Below are positions 10,501 through 22,389 of a stretch of 64,000 nucleotides of DNA, one piece after another. Within the stretch, counting starts at the first letter, position 1. Every line of letters begins with the position of its first letter. Source of the stretch: Burhinus oedicnemus (Eukaryota; Chordata; Aves; Charadriiformes; Burhinidae); the NCBI GenBank assembly GCA_008921705.1, contig VFFE01007650.1, positions 1,362,748 to 1,426,747 on the forward strand, in the 5' to 3' direction. Made by a program: the position numbers and the translations under genes. The notes beneath the pieces were generated by a model. It did not search any database and was not told where the DNA came from. It was given only the letters and a program-made list of their open reading frames with translations.

Positions 10501-13500
10501 TTGTCCCATCTTGACCCTCACAACTGATTTATTATCAGGCTTCTCATCTAACTGCTGCTGCTAATGTTTGCTAAGTAACGAAAACCTTGCCTGGGCTCCG
10601 ATACAATACTAAAAGCACCTCAGACTCAGAGCACGTGTGTCTTCAATGTGTTATCCAGAGCAACTGCACTCTGGATTACCAAGAGGTTGAAAGCACCTGC
10701 ATTCAGGGTCAAAATAAGCAAAAAAGAAAAGAAAAACAAAACAACAAAACCTTTAATAATGAAACATGGGGCTAGATACAGCCAAAATACTGACAAGCCA
10801 ACAATTTGGTACCCCCAGTCCCATCCATTGGATACAATTGGATAATCTGCATTCATCAGTAAGAGTCTCAGGGGCTTGGCATACGGACCACATCAGGGAA
10901 GCAGGCAGATGTACTCCACTTCCCTGTGGAGAGGCGGACCGTACCACCTGCACCTCTGTGGACAGCACTGCTGAGGTCTGTGCAGCACCTCTTCTCCCCA
11001 TGGGTTACCACACGTATCATGTCAAAACATACAGCCCGAGTCATTCCCTAAATACATGGTCTTCTGCTGCCAGGAGGGTCCGGGTGGTCTCTCCCTCTCC
11101 TTGCTATCTATCCTCCCCAAAGCATTTGAAGAACAGGTGCCCTACAGCTGTCCAGCATTCAAGACGATCACGCTCCCCCTTGCAGTATCTTGGATAAGTA
11201 GCAAACCCTCAGGTACGAGTACGTGCAAACTGTTGACTGCCTCAGTTAAAAACAAACACCCAAGGACAATGCTGTTCCCTGATTTTGTACCACAAAAGGA
11301 AGATACCTCTGACCCTGATGGCACAGGGTAGGACACTGGACTACAAAAACTACTGATGCAACCTCACGTGGTTCCTGCTGCATTGGGGAGCTGCATCTCC
11401 TGCGTCCCTCCACAGACTGCAGTGACCAGGCAGCGCTGGGGCAGCAGGAGGAAGGTCTGTGGGCAGCCATGCCGGGAAGTCAGGAGTGCAAAGACTTTCA
11501 ACAACTAATCTCATCTTGCAGAGCGGGCAGACACCAGAGTGGAGGAAGAGCAACTACAGACTTAGTTTTAACCTCCTTCATGAATGGTGTGCTGAAAGCA
11601 GCCAGCGAAGAGGAATGTGGGAGTGGATAGGCAGTAATCAGACCCTCCCTGTCCTCTTTCCTTTGGGTTTGGTGCCGAAGCGTTTCATTGCACAAGGTCT
11701 TTCTGCTTCCCCTTCCCTCCTCCAAGCTTCAGACTGATCATCAGAAGCACAACGGGATGCTGATAGCTGCTGAACCCTATCCCTCCAGAGATATGGCTTC
11801 ACTTCTTTTATTATGGTTATATTCCCATGCTTTGTCCTCCCAGTTCTGACTGCCTTGCTCAGGCTAGGACTAATCTCTCCTTCAGGTTTGTATGGCAATT
11901 TTTCCTTAAAGCAAACCTGGCCAATAGCATACCTTTTTTTGTCCCCACCCTCAGCTACATGCCAGCTGCCGGAAAGTCCAGTTATTGTGTCAATGTATTT
12001 GTAAGAGACAGTTCTGGGTTACGTCATAAACACAGTTTGTAAAACAGCACATTGGGAAGAGGTGTCCAACACAGGCAGGGCTTTGGTCTGCTGCAAGTGA
12101 GTCCCTGAGTCTGCCCTGAAGGACAGGTGACTGAGGACATGGATGGCTGTAACTCCTCCTTCCAATGAGAAATGCAGAGTGGTTGAAGGGCTTCTTGCTG
12201 GAGTCTGCTGGTTAGCCATCAAGGTGGTTTAACACTCTCTTTAAGGCTGATCAATTCATTGAATCAATAAAGATACAGACTTCACTTAACCACATACATT
12301 GTTTTTCCTGGTTTATTTCTGCATATGTCAAGTCCAGCACTGAGATGCAAAGGAGGAACCCCACAATACCCTTTTCACAATGTCCCTTCTGAGTCCAGAG
12401 CAAGACTTCAACATGAATTATAACTTACGGATGGAGAAAAATGATTTCATGTTTTTGAAAGACATTGCAATAGTCTCCTACCAGGAGAGCTCCAATGGGC
12501 GTTACTGGATTTTAAATGGGATTTATTTTATTTGTAAGTGGTAAAAGCAGTAGCAGCAGCAAAACCTTAGCTAAAATCAAGCATCAGTCTACATTTACAA
12601 AAGAAATTACAAATAGTGGTCACGAGACATTTTCTTGCCTTCTGAAGGATCATAAACTTCATGACTACATTTGAAATACAATAAATGTAACAAACTGGGA
12701 ACTATAAAAATGCTGCTTAGCACTGAGAGCTGATACAAGAAGCCATTCTCCAAAGTGGCTTTCGATATTTTAAGAAAATACAAAGAATTTTCAATTATCA
12801 AGGCAAAGGTACTCAGCAATTTCCAAGAACCCACCTCTCCCCTCAAAAAAGTATTCACTTCAGAATGTTTTATGCAGAGCATACAAAAATGAGAAGCCCC
12901 CAAAACATTTATTGAAAATTATACCAGTGTTTGCATTGCCCTTTCCCTTTGTACTTCCATCAAGATGAGAAAACATCACAAATGCTGGTGGGACCTTTTC
13001 CATCTCTAGTGTAGAGATGGGCACGCAAGGAAACCCTGGTAAGGCAGGGCAAGCCAGAGGATGACCTGAAAGGACATGAGCTGCCCCTGCTGTTTGCGTG
13101 AACATTTTGGCACCTATTTCAGCTGCGTTGGCCTGGTTTAGCTCCCTGCTTTCCAAACAGGCTAAGCCAAGCTTCCCAAGGTGTCTCCCAGTGTTTAATG
13201 AAAAACTTACAGGAGGGGCTACTGTGGAGGGCAATCTGGAGAGAGGTGGAGAGCTATTTCCCCTGCTATGAAGACAGGAGCAGCCGGAGGAAGAGCAGGT
13301 AGAAGGAAGAGAATGCGAAGGAAAGAAGCAGGTAAGGTCTCTGGAGGACCTTTTAGCTGAGTTCATACAGTCTGGAGGTCCACAGAGCTCCTCATTGGTG
13401 CTCTAGCACAAAGCCATCTCAGACATACTGCTCCTGTAGTACCTTATTTTGTCATTTAAATTCTGAAAAGTTTGTTGCAAGGGGATGTAATGACTTCTGT

Positions 13501-14570
13501 CCTATTTTGTGAACGGTCAGTAAGTAGGGGTTAAGAGAAGCACGTTAACAAGGGCTTGGTCACTCTAAGGATGAGCTGACTGATGGCTGATGAAGGCTGC
13601 TTCCTCCCTGAGGGGCCAACAGCGTTTCTGCCACTCACACAGCAATCCCAAGGAAATACTGGGAAAGAAAAAGCCTTTGCAAGCTCGACTTCCCACTTCA
13701 ACCCTAAAGAATTTGCCACTGCATATGCAGAATTAGAGAGACTGGACAGCTTCCTAGTGGTAGCTAGAAAGCTGCTGCCCATTAAGTGATGTGAGAGGCT
13801 GCTCACTAGAATCCTGGGACAATGAAAACCAGCAAGAGGTGGTTTAACTTAATAAAGGAGTTCCCTCTTCATTTTTTTTCCCTGTTTAATGTACAACAGC
13901 TGATTTTGAAGATTATTTCTACAGCCACTGGGAAACCCTCTGTATGTCAGGACTATTTCTGAGTCCTTCCGTGTTTGGGGCCAGGCTGAGATACCCTCAG
14001 GCTGAATTTCACCGATTCTGAGCACTTAAAATTTCAGCTAAAATCAAAGACAGCTAAAAGGTGGTTAGGCTCTCCAGGATGCAAAACAATCAGGCCTAAC
14101 ATTCAAGTTGGGCAATTCAAAATTAGGTAACACTTTCAAATCATCAGCTTCAGTCCTTCCCTTATATCCGTCTCAACTGAGAGGAGAAGGATGTAAATGA
14201 GATCAGATCCCATGGCAAGAAAAAGAATAAAGCGCATCGGTGTTACTTTCTCCTTTCTATCCATTAAACTTTAAAGGCAAGGAACAGAGACAAATGTTTG
14301 AATGACCTTGCTACAGAGCTCCTCGAGGTGCTGTTCAGTTTATCACAGGGTCAACTCTGAAAACAAACAAAAACTTGTAAAAAAAACAGTTATCAGTTCT
14401 AGTAGCTCTAAAGACAAATTTTTGTGGCTACCTACTATATGAAGTTGAAGTGTAGAAAACTGCATATTCTTCACTGCTGAATTAACTTTTGAGAAGGTAG
14501 TGTATCAAATTATATCAAAAGCAAATGAATATTCTTGCTACTTCAAAACTACATGACAGCTCCCAAATTA
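7530..14570. other. FILIP1: FILIP1 intron, no gene or repeat recognised
   Basis: AT-rich intronic sequence. Open frames on both strands are short, overlapping, and without recognisable families. No CR1, LTR or tRNA signature was seen. The longer antisense-overlapping frames near 12860-13366 have cysteine/serine-rich low-complexity translations and look like chance. Confidence 0.6.
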
Positions 14571-14579
14571 TACTGAAAG

Positions 14580-14599
14580 GAAGAAAGAAAGAAAGAAAG
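14580..14599. repeat. (GAAA)n microsatellite
   Basis: Five tandem AAGA/GAAA units in an intron. Simple repeat only. Confidence 0.9.
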
Positions 14600-14943
14600 C
14601 ATTTTCTTTACTTCGGAGGACGCATTGCTTGTCTTCTACAACAATTTTTCCTCCTCCTTTTGTTTCTAACACTGGTTTTGTAAAAATTAAAATCCAGTTT
14701 GCTGAAACAGTTCACTTGTGTTGAAACTATCTTACTGCAACTCAAGAGTGACTAAAAGCAGTATTTTGGACTAAGAACTTACTAGATTCAGTGTCCCACC
14801 ACCTTTTTCAGCACCTTGTTCACTTAAGAAAAGCACCAAAGATCTTAAGAACGGAACACGATCAAAACCCGTTCAGGCTATGAAACAACCGGACAGGCGC
14901 TTTTCCCCAGCCCCCCCAGTTAAGATATCCACATTAATTTCGC

Positions 14944-14992
14944 AGGAAGAGAAGGGGGTGGAGGAGAGGGGGGGGAGGAGGGGGGGAGCAGA
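14944..14992 (+). repeat. Polypurine G-rich stretch at the CpG-island edge
   Basis: A nearly pure purine run with G tracts of five, eight and seven or more bases separated by short GA spacers. It fits a G-quadruplex-prone sequence on the plus strand (minus-strand transcript: C/T-rich). It lies just left of the CpG-rich segment. Confidence 0.6.
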
Positions 14993-15208
14993 AAGCATGC
15001 AAACAGCATCTGTGAGAAAAGGAAGCAGCAGCAGCGCTCAGCTGAGAGATGAAATTTCCCAAACCTGTCTCCGAGCTGCCGTTATCCTTCCCTGACCCCT
15101 CGGTGCGCTGTCCGGGCGAGGAAGCCCCGCAGCACACCCCCACCAGGTGCACCTTCCCGGCCTCCAGCCAAACGGCAAAATCAGCGTAGTTCTGCCCCGT
15201 CCAGCCCC

Positions 15209-15213
15209 ATTGG
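15209..15213 (-). promoter_or_regulatory. CCAAT box in CpG island
   Basis: ATTGG on the plus strand is CCAAT on the minus strand, embedded in the CpG-rich segment next to GC-box-like sequence. This is typical of NF-Y promoters, but the motif is short and chance cannot be excluded. Confidence 0.3.
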
Positions 15214-15415
15214 AGCCGGAGCCGGAGCCGCGGCGGCGGGAGCGGGGCTGCCCCGGGCGCACACCGAGCATCCCCCCCCGCCCCGGACGCGGACCCCGCT
15301 CCAGCCTCCCGCCGGCGCCGACGCTTATGCCCAGTGCGCTCAGTTAACTACTGAAGTGCGCATGTACAAGAACAATTAGCCCTGCTCAAAAATAAAAATA
15401 ATTAAAAAAAAAAAA

Positions 15416-15435
15416 NNNNNNNNNNNNNNNNNNNN
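15416..15435. other. Assembly gap (20 N)
   Basis: Twenty N lie between an A-run and a G-rich stretch. The true gap length is unknown; the position within a CpG island suggests failed sequencing through GC-rich DNA. Translations across it are meaningless. Confidence 0.98.
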
Positions 15436-15482
15436 GGAGGGGACCGGGGCCGGGGCGGCGGGGGGGAGAACCGGGGCCGGGT
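15436..15482 (+). repeat. G-rich tract right of the gap
   Basis: Repeated runs of four or more G (GGGG, GGGG, GGGG, then seven G, then GGGG) with short loops, so quadruplex-prone on the plus strand. It is a plausible cause of the adjacent gap. Confidence 0.6.
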
Positions 15483-16164
15483 CGCAGCATTGTGCGCGCC
15501 CTGCCGGGGCAGGGGGAAGGGGTGGAGCCGCCTCCGCGCTTCGGCGGGGCAGGAGGGGTGGGAAAGGGTTTGGGCGACTTGGTGGCTGGCTTGGGCCAGC
15601 GCTTCCTTTTAGCACCCTTTTCCCGGAGTTTATTATTGACAGCCCCCTCCGGGCTTACAGTTTATAGGTTAGCGATTAAGAAATAATAATTTGATCTCGG
15701 GGAACCCTTGCGAATTGCTTTCGCGTAACTGAACTAGGATGCACAAAAGCGATGCTTCCCAGTCCGAGCTGCCAATTCATTCCTCAGACTCAAGAAAAGT
15801 TCCTGTTGCTTTTCTCTCGTCTTGCTGGTGTTTGAAGTGGCAGTACGGCTGTTAGTAAGCGCTGGCTGATCCTGAGCTCAGTTGATAAAGGCGTGAATAC
15901 ATGAAGAAAATCCCCTGTGGATTTACTATACATGCATATTTGTTTTTGAAAATTCATACATACTAGCAAGGCTAACTGAGAGTCTGCATGAGGTCTGAAA
16001 AGCACCATTCTGCTAGCTCCCTGTATTAAAGAAGTCCTAAATCAGCTCTTTTATTCCCAAACCAACATAAAAGAATTTTGGGGTTCCTTCGGTTTGCCTA
16101 GTGATTCCCTAGATTGCCCACGGTCACCTCTTCAGTCTATACACGGGGAACTAGAAACCACTCA

Positions 16165-16241
16165 TCCCTTTCCCTTCCCCTTCCCTTTCCCCCTCTCCTT
16201 CTCCTTTTCTTCCCTCTTCCCTTTCCCCTTTCTCTTTTTTT
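16165..16241 (+). repeat. 77-base uninterrupted polypyrimidine tract
   Basis: Only C and T from 16165 to 16241, in TTCCC/TTTCC-type units. The complementary strand, in FILIP1 transcript sense, is pure purine. Long pure tracts of this kind can form triplex (H-DNA) and are common near avian CpG islands. Confidence 0.9.
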
Positions 16242-18174
16242 AAGAAGCCTGTAACATCCAAAACCACCGAAAGTGTATCATGTCAAATATTACTATCCAC
16301 AAAAATGGACCAGTGTGTGTGTTTACATTTTTTAAAAACTATCTAATTTTGTATTCTTTCATTCTTTTTCCTTAGGACCCGCACCTCATTCAGCATACAG
16401 GCTGGGCAGCGCTCATTTGAAAAGCAGATGCTTAGTGATTGATTTTATGCTCTTTATTCAAGGCCCTAATTACCACACACTCTTCAGACTCAGCTGAGAA
16501 CAGAATTGCTCATTGCTGGCTGGGAAATAGAAGCACTAAGTTGGACACCTGCTCCGGGGTACGTAGGATGTGGTTTTCAGGGCGCTGCAGGGTGGGTGCT
16601 GCATGTGCTCAGATCGCAGCCCCCTTTGCCTCCAGCCCAGGAGTGGAAGCTCCAGACTCCTGCACTTCAGAGCCCAGATCTCCAACAAGGTCCCAAAATG
16701 AGCATCAGTCTTAAAGTGAAAAACGTTCACTACCCATGTAAATGAGCTTCACATGACTTAACTAGCGCCATGTAGGAAATCCGTCACACAAACTCAACAG
16801 GGGTAGAGTCACATTTTCCAAGGAAGCATTTACCAGCTTTAATCATTCTCTCCCTTTTTATGTTCCTCTACCTCATTTACTAAATACTTTCCAAAAGATG
16901 AAGTTGGGGTCCTACAGAGAAATCGTTGCCTCCTGTGTGCAAAGCTGATGCATCTCAATACATTTCTATTTTTCTAGTGTCAGAGGAAAGGTTTCTGTAC
17001 AAAACTTGTGTTTGATTATGCAATTACAAATGATCACGTACATCGAGCAGAAGAATGTTCTGCTTAATCTACTTACCATGTCCTTTGCAATCCTAATAAC
17101 TGTTCTGGTAGAGCTACATATTCTTTAAAAAGAGGAAATTGCATGCACAATGTCAAACACTAAAATAAATATCCACCACTGAAATTTAATGATGTGGCAT
17201 TATATTGGCACTTATGGAGATTGTCGGAAGAGTTTAGATCCTTTAGACTGCCTGCATAAAAGTCTACACTCTGAGTTAACAGAATCATTGATAGCAATAG
17301 CAGGTTGTCAGCCTCGAGGCAGTTTGATACTAGAAGGGCACAGAGCACTTTGCAAGCAAGTTTCAAAACTATCTGCTGACAGATGGGTTTGAGTGTGATC
17401 AGCAGCCGGGAGTGAGGCTCTGCCCCGCCGGCGCTGCCGGCTCTGCAGGAGGATATCTGGTCACACACCCTGTCCCGGCTGGCTCTGGGTTCTGACCTTG
17501 TCGCACAGCTCATCCCAGTCCCGCTGCACCCACCGTTCAGTCCCAGGGTCTTCCTCACCTCTGCACTCCGTTTCTAACCCCCACCTCTCCCAAATTCACA
17601 ACCCTCCTAGATGTCCCCTCATATCTGCTCTGACTCTTCTCTGATCCGTGACGCTGTACTTGGACCAGGCTGGAACTGCAAGCAACGCATCTTCCTTCGT
17701 CTGTGTTTTCATGGTCTCGGCTCAGAGCAGAAATTTCAGGGACATCAAGAGGATCCTAATATTTGTATTAGGAAAGCAACTGTGAATCTATAGCAGTCAG
17801 CTTTGTACAGATGTGACATGAAGAAGGGAGGGGGCACTGGGGGCCCAAGACAGAAGGGGTCACCCATTTCATGAAATCTGACCGCTCACAATCACAACTG
17901 CCATGTAGCAGACTTCTGTCTACACCACAGACTTAAAGGCATTACCTCTACTCATCACAAATTTGGCAGAAAAAAATCAGCAGACAGAAGAATAATGTGT
18001 CATGAGAAGACCAGAGGGTGACTGGGGGCACTGCCAGTGCTCCTGCCTGGCAAGGAATGTGTCCAAGGGAATGCTCAGAGGTTGCCACAGAGCTTGCCCC
18101 AGTCTAAGGCACCGCCTCTTGCCCTGTTGCAAGCAGAGTTACAAGGAAACAGTGGTGTCCTCTGGAGGGTGCCG

Positions 18175-18375
18175 CATCATAAAACCACAGAATGGTTGAG
18201 GTTGGAAAGGACCTTGGAGTTGTCTAGTCCAGCCCCGCCACAGGTCCAGTTAGAGCAGGTTGCACAGGGCTTGCTCTGCCCACGTCCCAGACACCTGCAA
18301 GGATGGAAACATCACAACCTCTCTGGGCAACCTGTTCCAGGGCCTGACTAACCTCATGTTGAAAAAAAATCTAAA
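18175..18375 (-). mobile_element. CR1 LINE 3' fragment
   Basis: A CR1 3'-end segment in minus orientation, the same strand as FILIP1. Read on the plus strand it has the family's usual CACAGAATGGTTGAGGTTGG, then GGACCTTGGAG, a stretch on cost-type 'cacaacctctctgggcaacc', and 'ctgttccagggcctgac'. It is a short 5'-truncated copy with no coding capacity, and it lacks a well-preserved terminal octamer array. Edges are approximate. Confidence 0.85.
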
Positions 18376-20087
18376 TTAGGACAGATCACTAAGACAAGGC
18401 GACATACACCACATACACTGCCTCATCGTAGTCACCAGGGGTACCTGTGACCAACAGTGATCCCCAGAGGAGACTTATGCCAGACTACCAGCTCCCCCAG
18501 CTTACCCTACAACTTAGAAATAAAATCCCAGTGAAGGTGACGCAGAGTCACTGAAGTTGTCTGGTTGTGAGCCACCAGACAACTGGATGTAAGGCTTGTT
18601 AGAGAAAGTGCAGCATGGTAGTGGTGAGCCTACACACCCTGCACTAGCTGAGACATGTCTGTACCATCACCAGACTTCATAATTAAAGTATTCTCTATCA
18701 CCAGTCCAACTACTCCAGGTACCCACTCTTATGGCACTACCAGAGCTATGGAGGACATCACATAGGATGTCATAGCTAAGGTCAAACAGGCTTTTAACCT
18801 TTACAACTTTTCTTTTACTGCATAGGAATCAAATTATATGTGTACATAAAAATATAAAGGTACTCCGTATGTTGTTATTTCTCAAGAGTAACTTCACTTT
18901 CAAGTCACATCAAAGGCTGGGAAAATCTAACTTGCCCCCCAGAATTTCATGAATCTTTTTGTTTATGCTTTCATTGGGATGAAGTAGTCCAAGAAACACA
19001 TTCCTGAGTAAAGCAGCACTTGCAACATTGTGAGGCCAGATAAGAAAAACACCAAGAAAGAAAAGCAGGGGAGGGAATAGATAGGAATCCCAAATTCCAA
19101 CTCACCTCTGAAAGTCAGAAATTGTACTGTGCGTCTGGCACAGTTATCTGCAATAGAGGAGAGTAACTGGGAAGCAAAAGATGGAATTGGTTTAACTAGT
19201 TAATGATGTGCTAATAGATGACACATTTCTTTGATATTGTTGCTCTCTAAAAATTCGCTAAACTGCACAGCGATGGATTCCTCTTGTGGATCTTGGAGAC
19301 TTGTAACAAATGATTGCCTCATTATAAAATTCTCTGTAAACAGGGCTTTGTAACCTTTCCAGCAGACTGCCCTGCTCTCTGTCGGCTCTTTATCTTCAGT
19401 GCAGAAACATATGTAACATTTATATCCAAGGCAGCACTTGCAACTCTCTCCAAGTTCTCTAACGTGTTACGAAAAGCCCAAATATTTGTTTGTGCAAAAC
19501 AAAACTTTTCCTGAAATTGTGTTTACTTACATACATGAAAAAGTACACTGTGTAGCTTGCCAGACTTAATTTTTTGTTCATAAAACCCCCAAAGCAGTGA
19601 AAAACTTCCATCGTTATTTTTGGGGTTCTTTTCCCTGCTTTTGGTAAGTCAAACTCATTTGGTAAGTCAGACCTCTCTTCCGCTTTCTACTTAGCCAGTT
19701 GCCTACTCTGAGTGGAACAGATATTGATGAGTTCAGTGGCATCTTGATAGAACACAAAAACTTTGAATATAGAGGGAGGGAAGAAGCTGATTTTAATTTG
19801 CTGCTGAAGATACAGTGAACAAGGTGATCTGTTGGGCCTTTTGGGCACAAATAAATAATGAAGATAAATACAATAAATTCTTGAAACATGACTGTAGGAA
19901 AAGCCTGAGAAAAAGACTTCAAGTTGAACTCTGTGCTGTTATATCTCAGGCAATATATTTTATATGGCATACGTCATGCACACTAAAAAACTTCATTTGG
20001 TGAGCTGCACTGACAACTGGCTTTGTTCACCTTTGTTCTTATTTAAAACAGGTTGTACCATGCAGCTGTTAAAGAAACTGCGCGGAC

Positions 20088-20118
20088 GCACACACACACG
20101 TACGCACATTCACACACT
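20088..20118. repeat. Imperfect (CA)n microsatellite
   Basis: CA dinucleotides interrupted by CG and TT steps. Simple repeat in an intron. Confidence 0.8.
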
Positions 20119-20740
20119 GGCTTTTTTTATTACTCCCCAGATCTTTCTAAATAAGTCATGCTGCCTAGATTTAAAATTCTTTTTCTCTTTGCAGCATGAA
20201 AATTGCCCTATGTTGGGAACTGCTGCCTTTTATGGAAGCATGATTCAAAAGTTTAACAAAACCATTTCTGGCTTTGTTTTCCTTTTCCACTCTTTTTTTT
20301 TTTCCTTCTGGTTTTCTGCTTTCTACTTTCTTAACACTTGTGTGTATCCTTTTGATATCTGGGAAAGCTCAGCATCTCCAGTATTACACACCCAACTCGT
20401 ATATTTCATAAATAAATAGAACAAAATTGAGTGGAAATCATAGGTTAATACAGAAACACACAACATGAAATTCATCACTAGTTTCTTCTCTCCATGAGGA
20501 AAAAAGCCTGCGTTGGTGGGAATCCCTTAAGTAAAGGTGATACAGGAGTGGAGTAGGGCTTGTCTATACAGCTAATTATACCAGGTCAAGGGTACTGTTT
20601 CATAGTATGTTCTGATCATTATTTTGTGAACTCCAACAGTGTCATAGAAGTAGTCTGTGGCCCTTTGACTAAAGCTTCTCTGGAGTCAGGGGCAGAAGTG
20701 TCCAGGTGTCCAGGACCTCAGAGAAGTGCCACATGGCATG

Positions 20741-21600
20741 ATCATAGAATCACAGAATCACAGAATCATAGAATTGTTTATGTTGGAAAAGACCTTTAAG
20801 ATCATTGAGTCCAACCATTAACCTAGCACTGCCAAGCCCACCACTAAACCATGTCCCTCAGCACCACATCTACATGTCTTTTAAATACTTCCACGGATGG
20901 TGACTCAACCACGTCCCTGGGCAGCCTGTTCCAACGCTTGATAACCCTTTCGGTGAAGAAATTTTTCCCAATACCTGATCTAAACCTCCCCTGTTGCAAC
21001 TTGAGGCCATTTCCTCTTGTCCTATCACTTGTTACTTGGGAGAAGAGATTGACCCCCACCTCGCTACAACCTCCTTTCAGGTAGTTGTAGAGACCGATAA
21101 GGTCTCCCCTCAGCCTCCTTTTTTCCAAACTAAACAACCCTAGTTCCCTCAGCTGCTTCTCATAGGACTTGTGCTCCAGACTTTCAACAGCTTCGTTGCT
21201 CTTTGGACATGCTTCAGCACCTCAATGCCTTTCTTGTAGTGAGGGGCCCAAAACTGAACACAGTATTGGAGGTGGGGCCTCAGCAGTGCCAAGTACAGAG
21301 GAACAATCACTTTCCCTAGTCCTGCTGGTCACACTGTTTCTGATACAAGCCAGGATGCTGTTGGCCTTCTTGGCCACCTGGGCACACTGCCAGCTCATAT
21401 TCAGCCAGCTGCCGACCAACACCCCCAGGTCCTTTTCCACTGGGCAGCTTTCCAGCCACTCTTCCCCAAGCCTGTAGTGTTGCATGGGGTTGTTGTGACC
21501 CAAGTGCAGGACTCGGCCTTGTTGAACCTCATACCATTGGCCCATCAATCCAGCCTGTCCAGATGATTCCTTGCTGCCCCTTGTGGACCTGCCATTTTTA
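20741..21600 (-). mobile_element. CR1 LINE fragment with end of ORF2 and 3' tail
   Basis: The longest CR1 copy here, in minus orientation. The left edge (20741-20775) is the CR1 3' terminal array of ATTCTATG/ATTCTGTG-type units in reverse complement. Above it, an open frame at 21137-20844 encodes the C-terminal end of the CR1 ORF2 (reverse transcriptase) protein, and a second open frame from 21617 toward 21222 covers an upstream part of the same domain, including the segment around [19 protein letters not shown]. The two pieces are in different frames, and the piece between them is broken, so the copy is dead. The element is 5'-truncated near 21600, as is normal for CR1. Confidence 0.93.
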
Positions 21601-22357
21601 GTATTGGCTGCTTTCATGCATCCATGCTTTATCAGAGCACTCCACTAACGCTGTCTTTCTCTGCTCTGGTCTCCACTCTTGTTTTTCTATATTACTCACT
21701 TTTGATGTGCTAGGTGTTCATGCAGAAAAATGATGTGGAGGAGTGACTTTGAGGCTTTGTGAACAGGGAGAGCTGTGGCTGTTCTCAGTTTACCAGGAGA
21801 GAGAAACTTTGTCTTTTGGCAGTGTCTCAGCCTCTTTTGCTTAAGTTGGATCTGGGATATTAATTAACCCTGACTGATTTTCACCTGCGTGTTGCTTTTG
21901 TTCTGTTGGCAGCTGACTGTCTGTTGTTGCCCCTTCTGCTTCCTCCCTCTCACCTGACTTCTCCAAGTGTGGGTCTGTAGAACAGAAATATTCCATCTAG
22001 AGATAAGGGTCATGTTTTTAAGCGTGACAATAAGTAACTCATAAAGAACAGTGGTGAATATTCCCTAACTGGAAACTGAAAATCAAGGCAGAATTACTTC
22101 TTTCCCTGAAGTGTAACATCTGTTGGTGAAAACAAGTTCTGGGAAGTCCCAGTGCCTGTGCTATACTGCATCAAACAACATCATCAATATGTTGCCTTCT
22201 GCTTCATTTTTGCTGTATTTTTCTTTGTATGTCGTCTTCTGCTTGCAGCTTGGTCTCTCTTCCATCTTCATCTTTTCACCATCTTTCTTCCCTTCATCCA
22301 CCTGTAGGGCTCTACAGGGCTCTACTTTCGCAAGCAGCTAGTTCACCTCACCACTCC

Positions 22358-22389
22358 CTCTGTTCTCATTAATCTCTGTTCTCATTAAT
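22358..22389. repeat. 16-bp unit in two tandem copies
   Basis: CTCTGTTCTCATTAAT occurs twice in direct succession. A second short duplication, AGGGCTCTAC, lies about 50 bases to the left. Both look like slippage products. Confidence 0.85.

Larger units (their letters stand above)
15060..15600. promoter_or_regulatory. Intronic CpG island, candidate internal promoter
   Basis: The segment is strikingly GC- and CpG-rich against an AT-rich intron, including GGAGCCGGAGCCGCGGCGG near 15213 and CCCCGGACGCGG near 15281. It carries GC-box-like CCCCGCCCC (15276-15284), a minus-strand CCAAT (15213-15209), and on the right side GGGGCCGGGGCGGCGG. A 20-N gap splits it. In birds such islands usually mark promoters. 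It could start a short minus-strand FILIP1 transcript containing the giant exon, an antisense noncoding RNA, or nothing. I could not place an exon with a donor compatible with the phase-2 junction at 7469. Edges are estimated by eye. Confidence 0.6.

Noticed and set aside
12860..13366. 168-codon minus-strand open frame
   Set aside because: Low-complexity S/P/C-rich start and no similarity to known proteins; no exon signals that fit FILIP1 phases.
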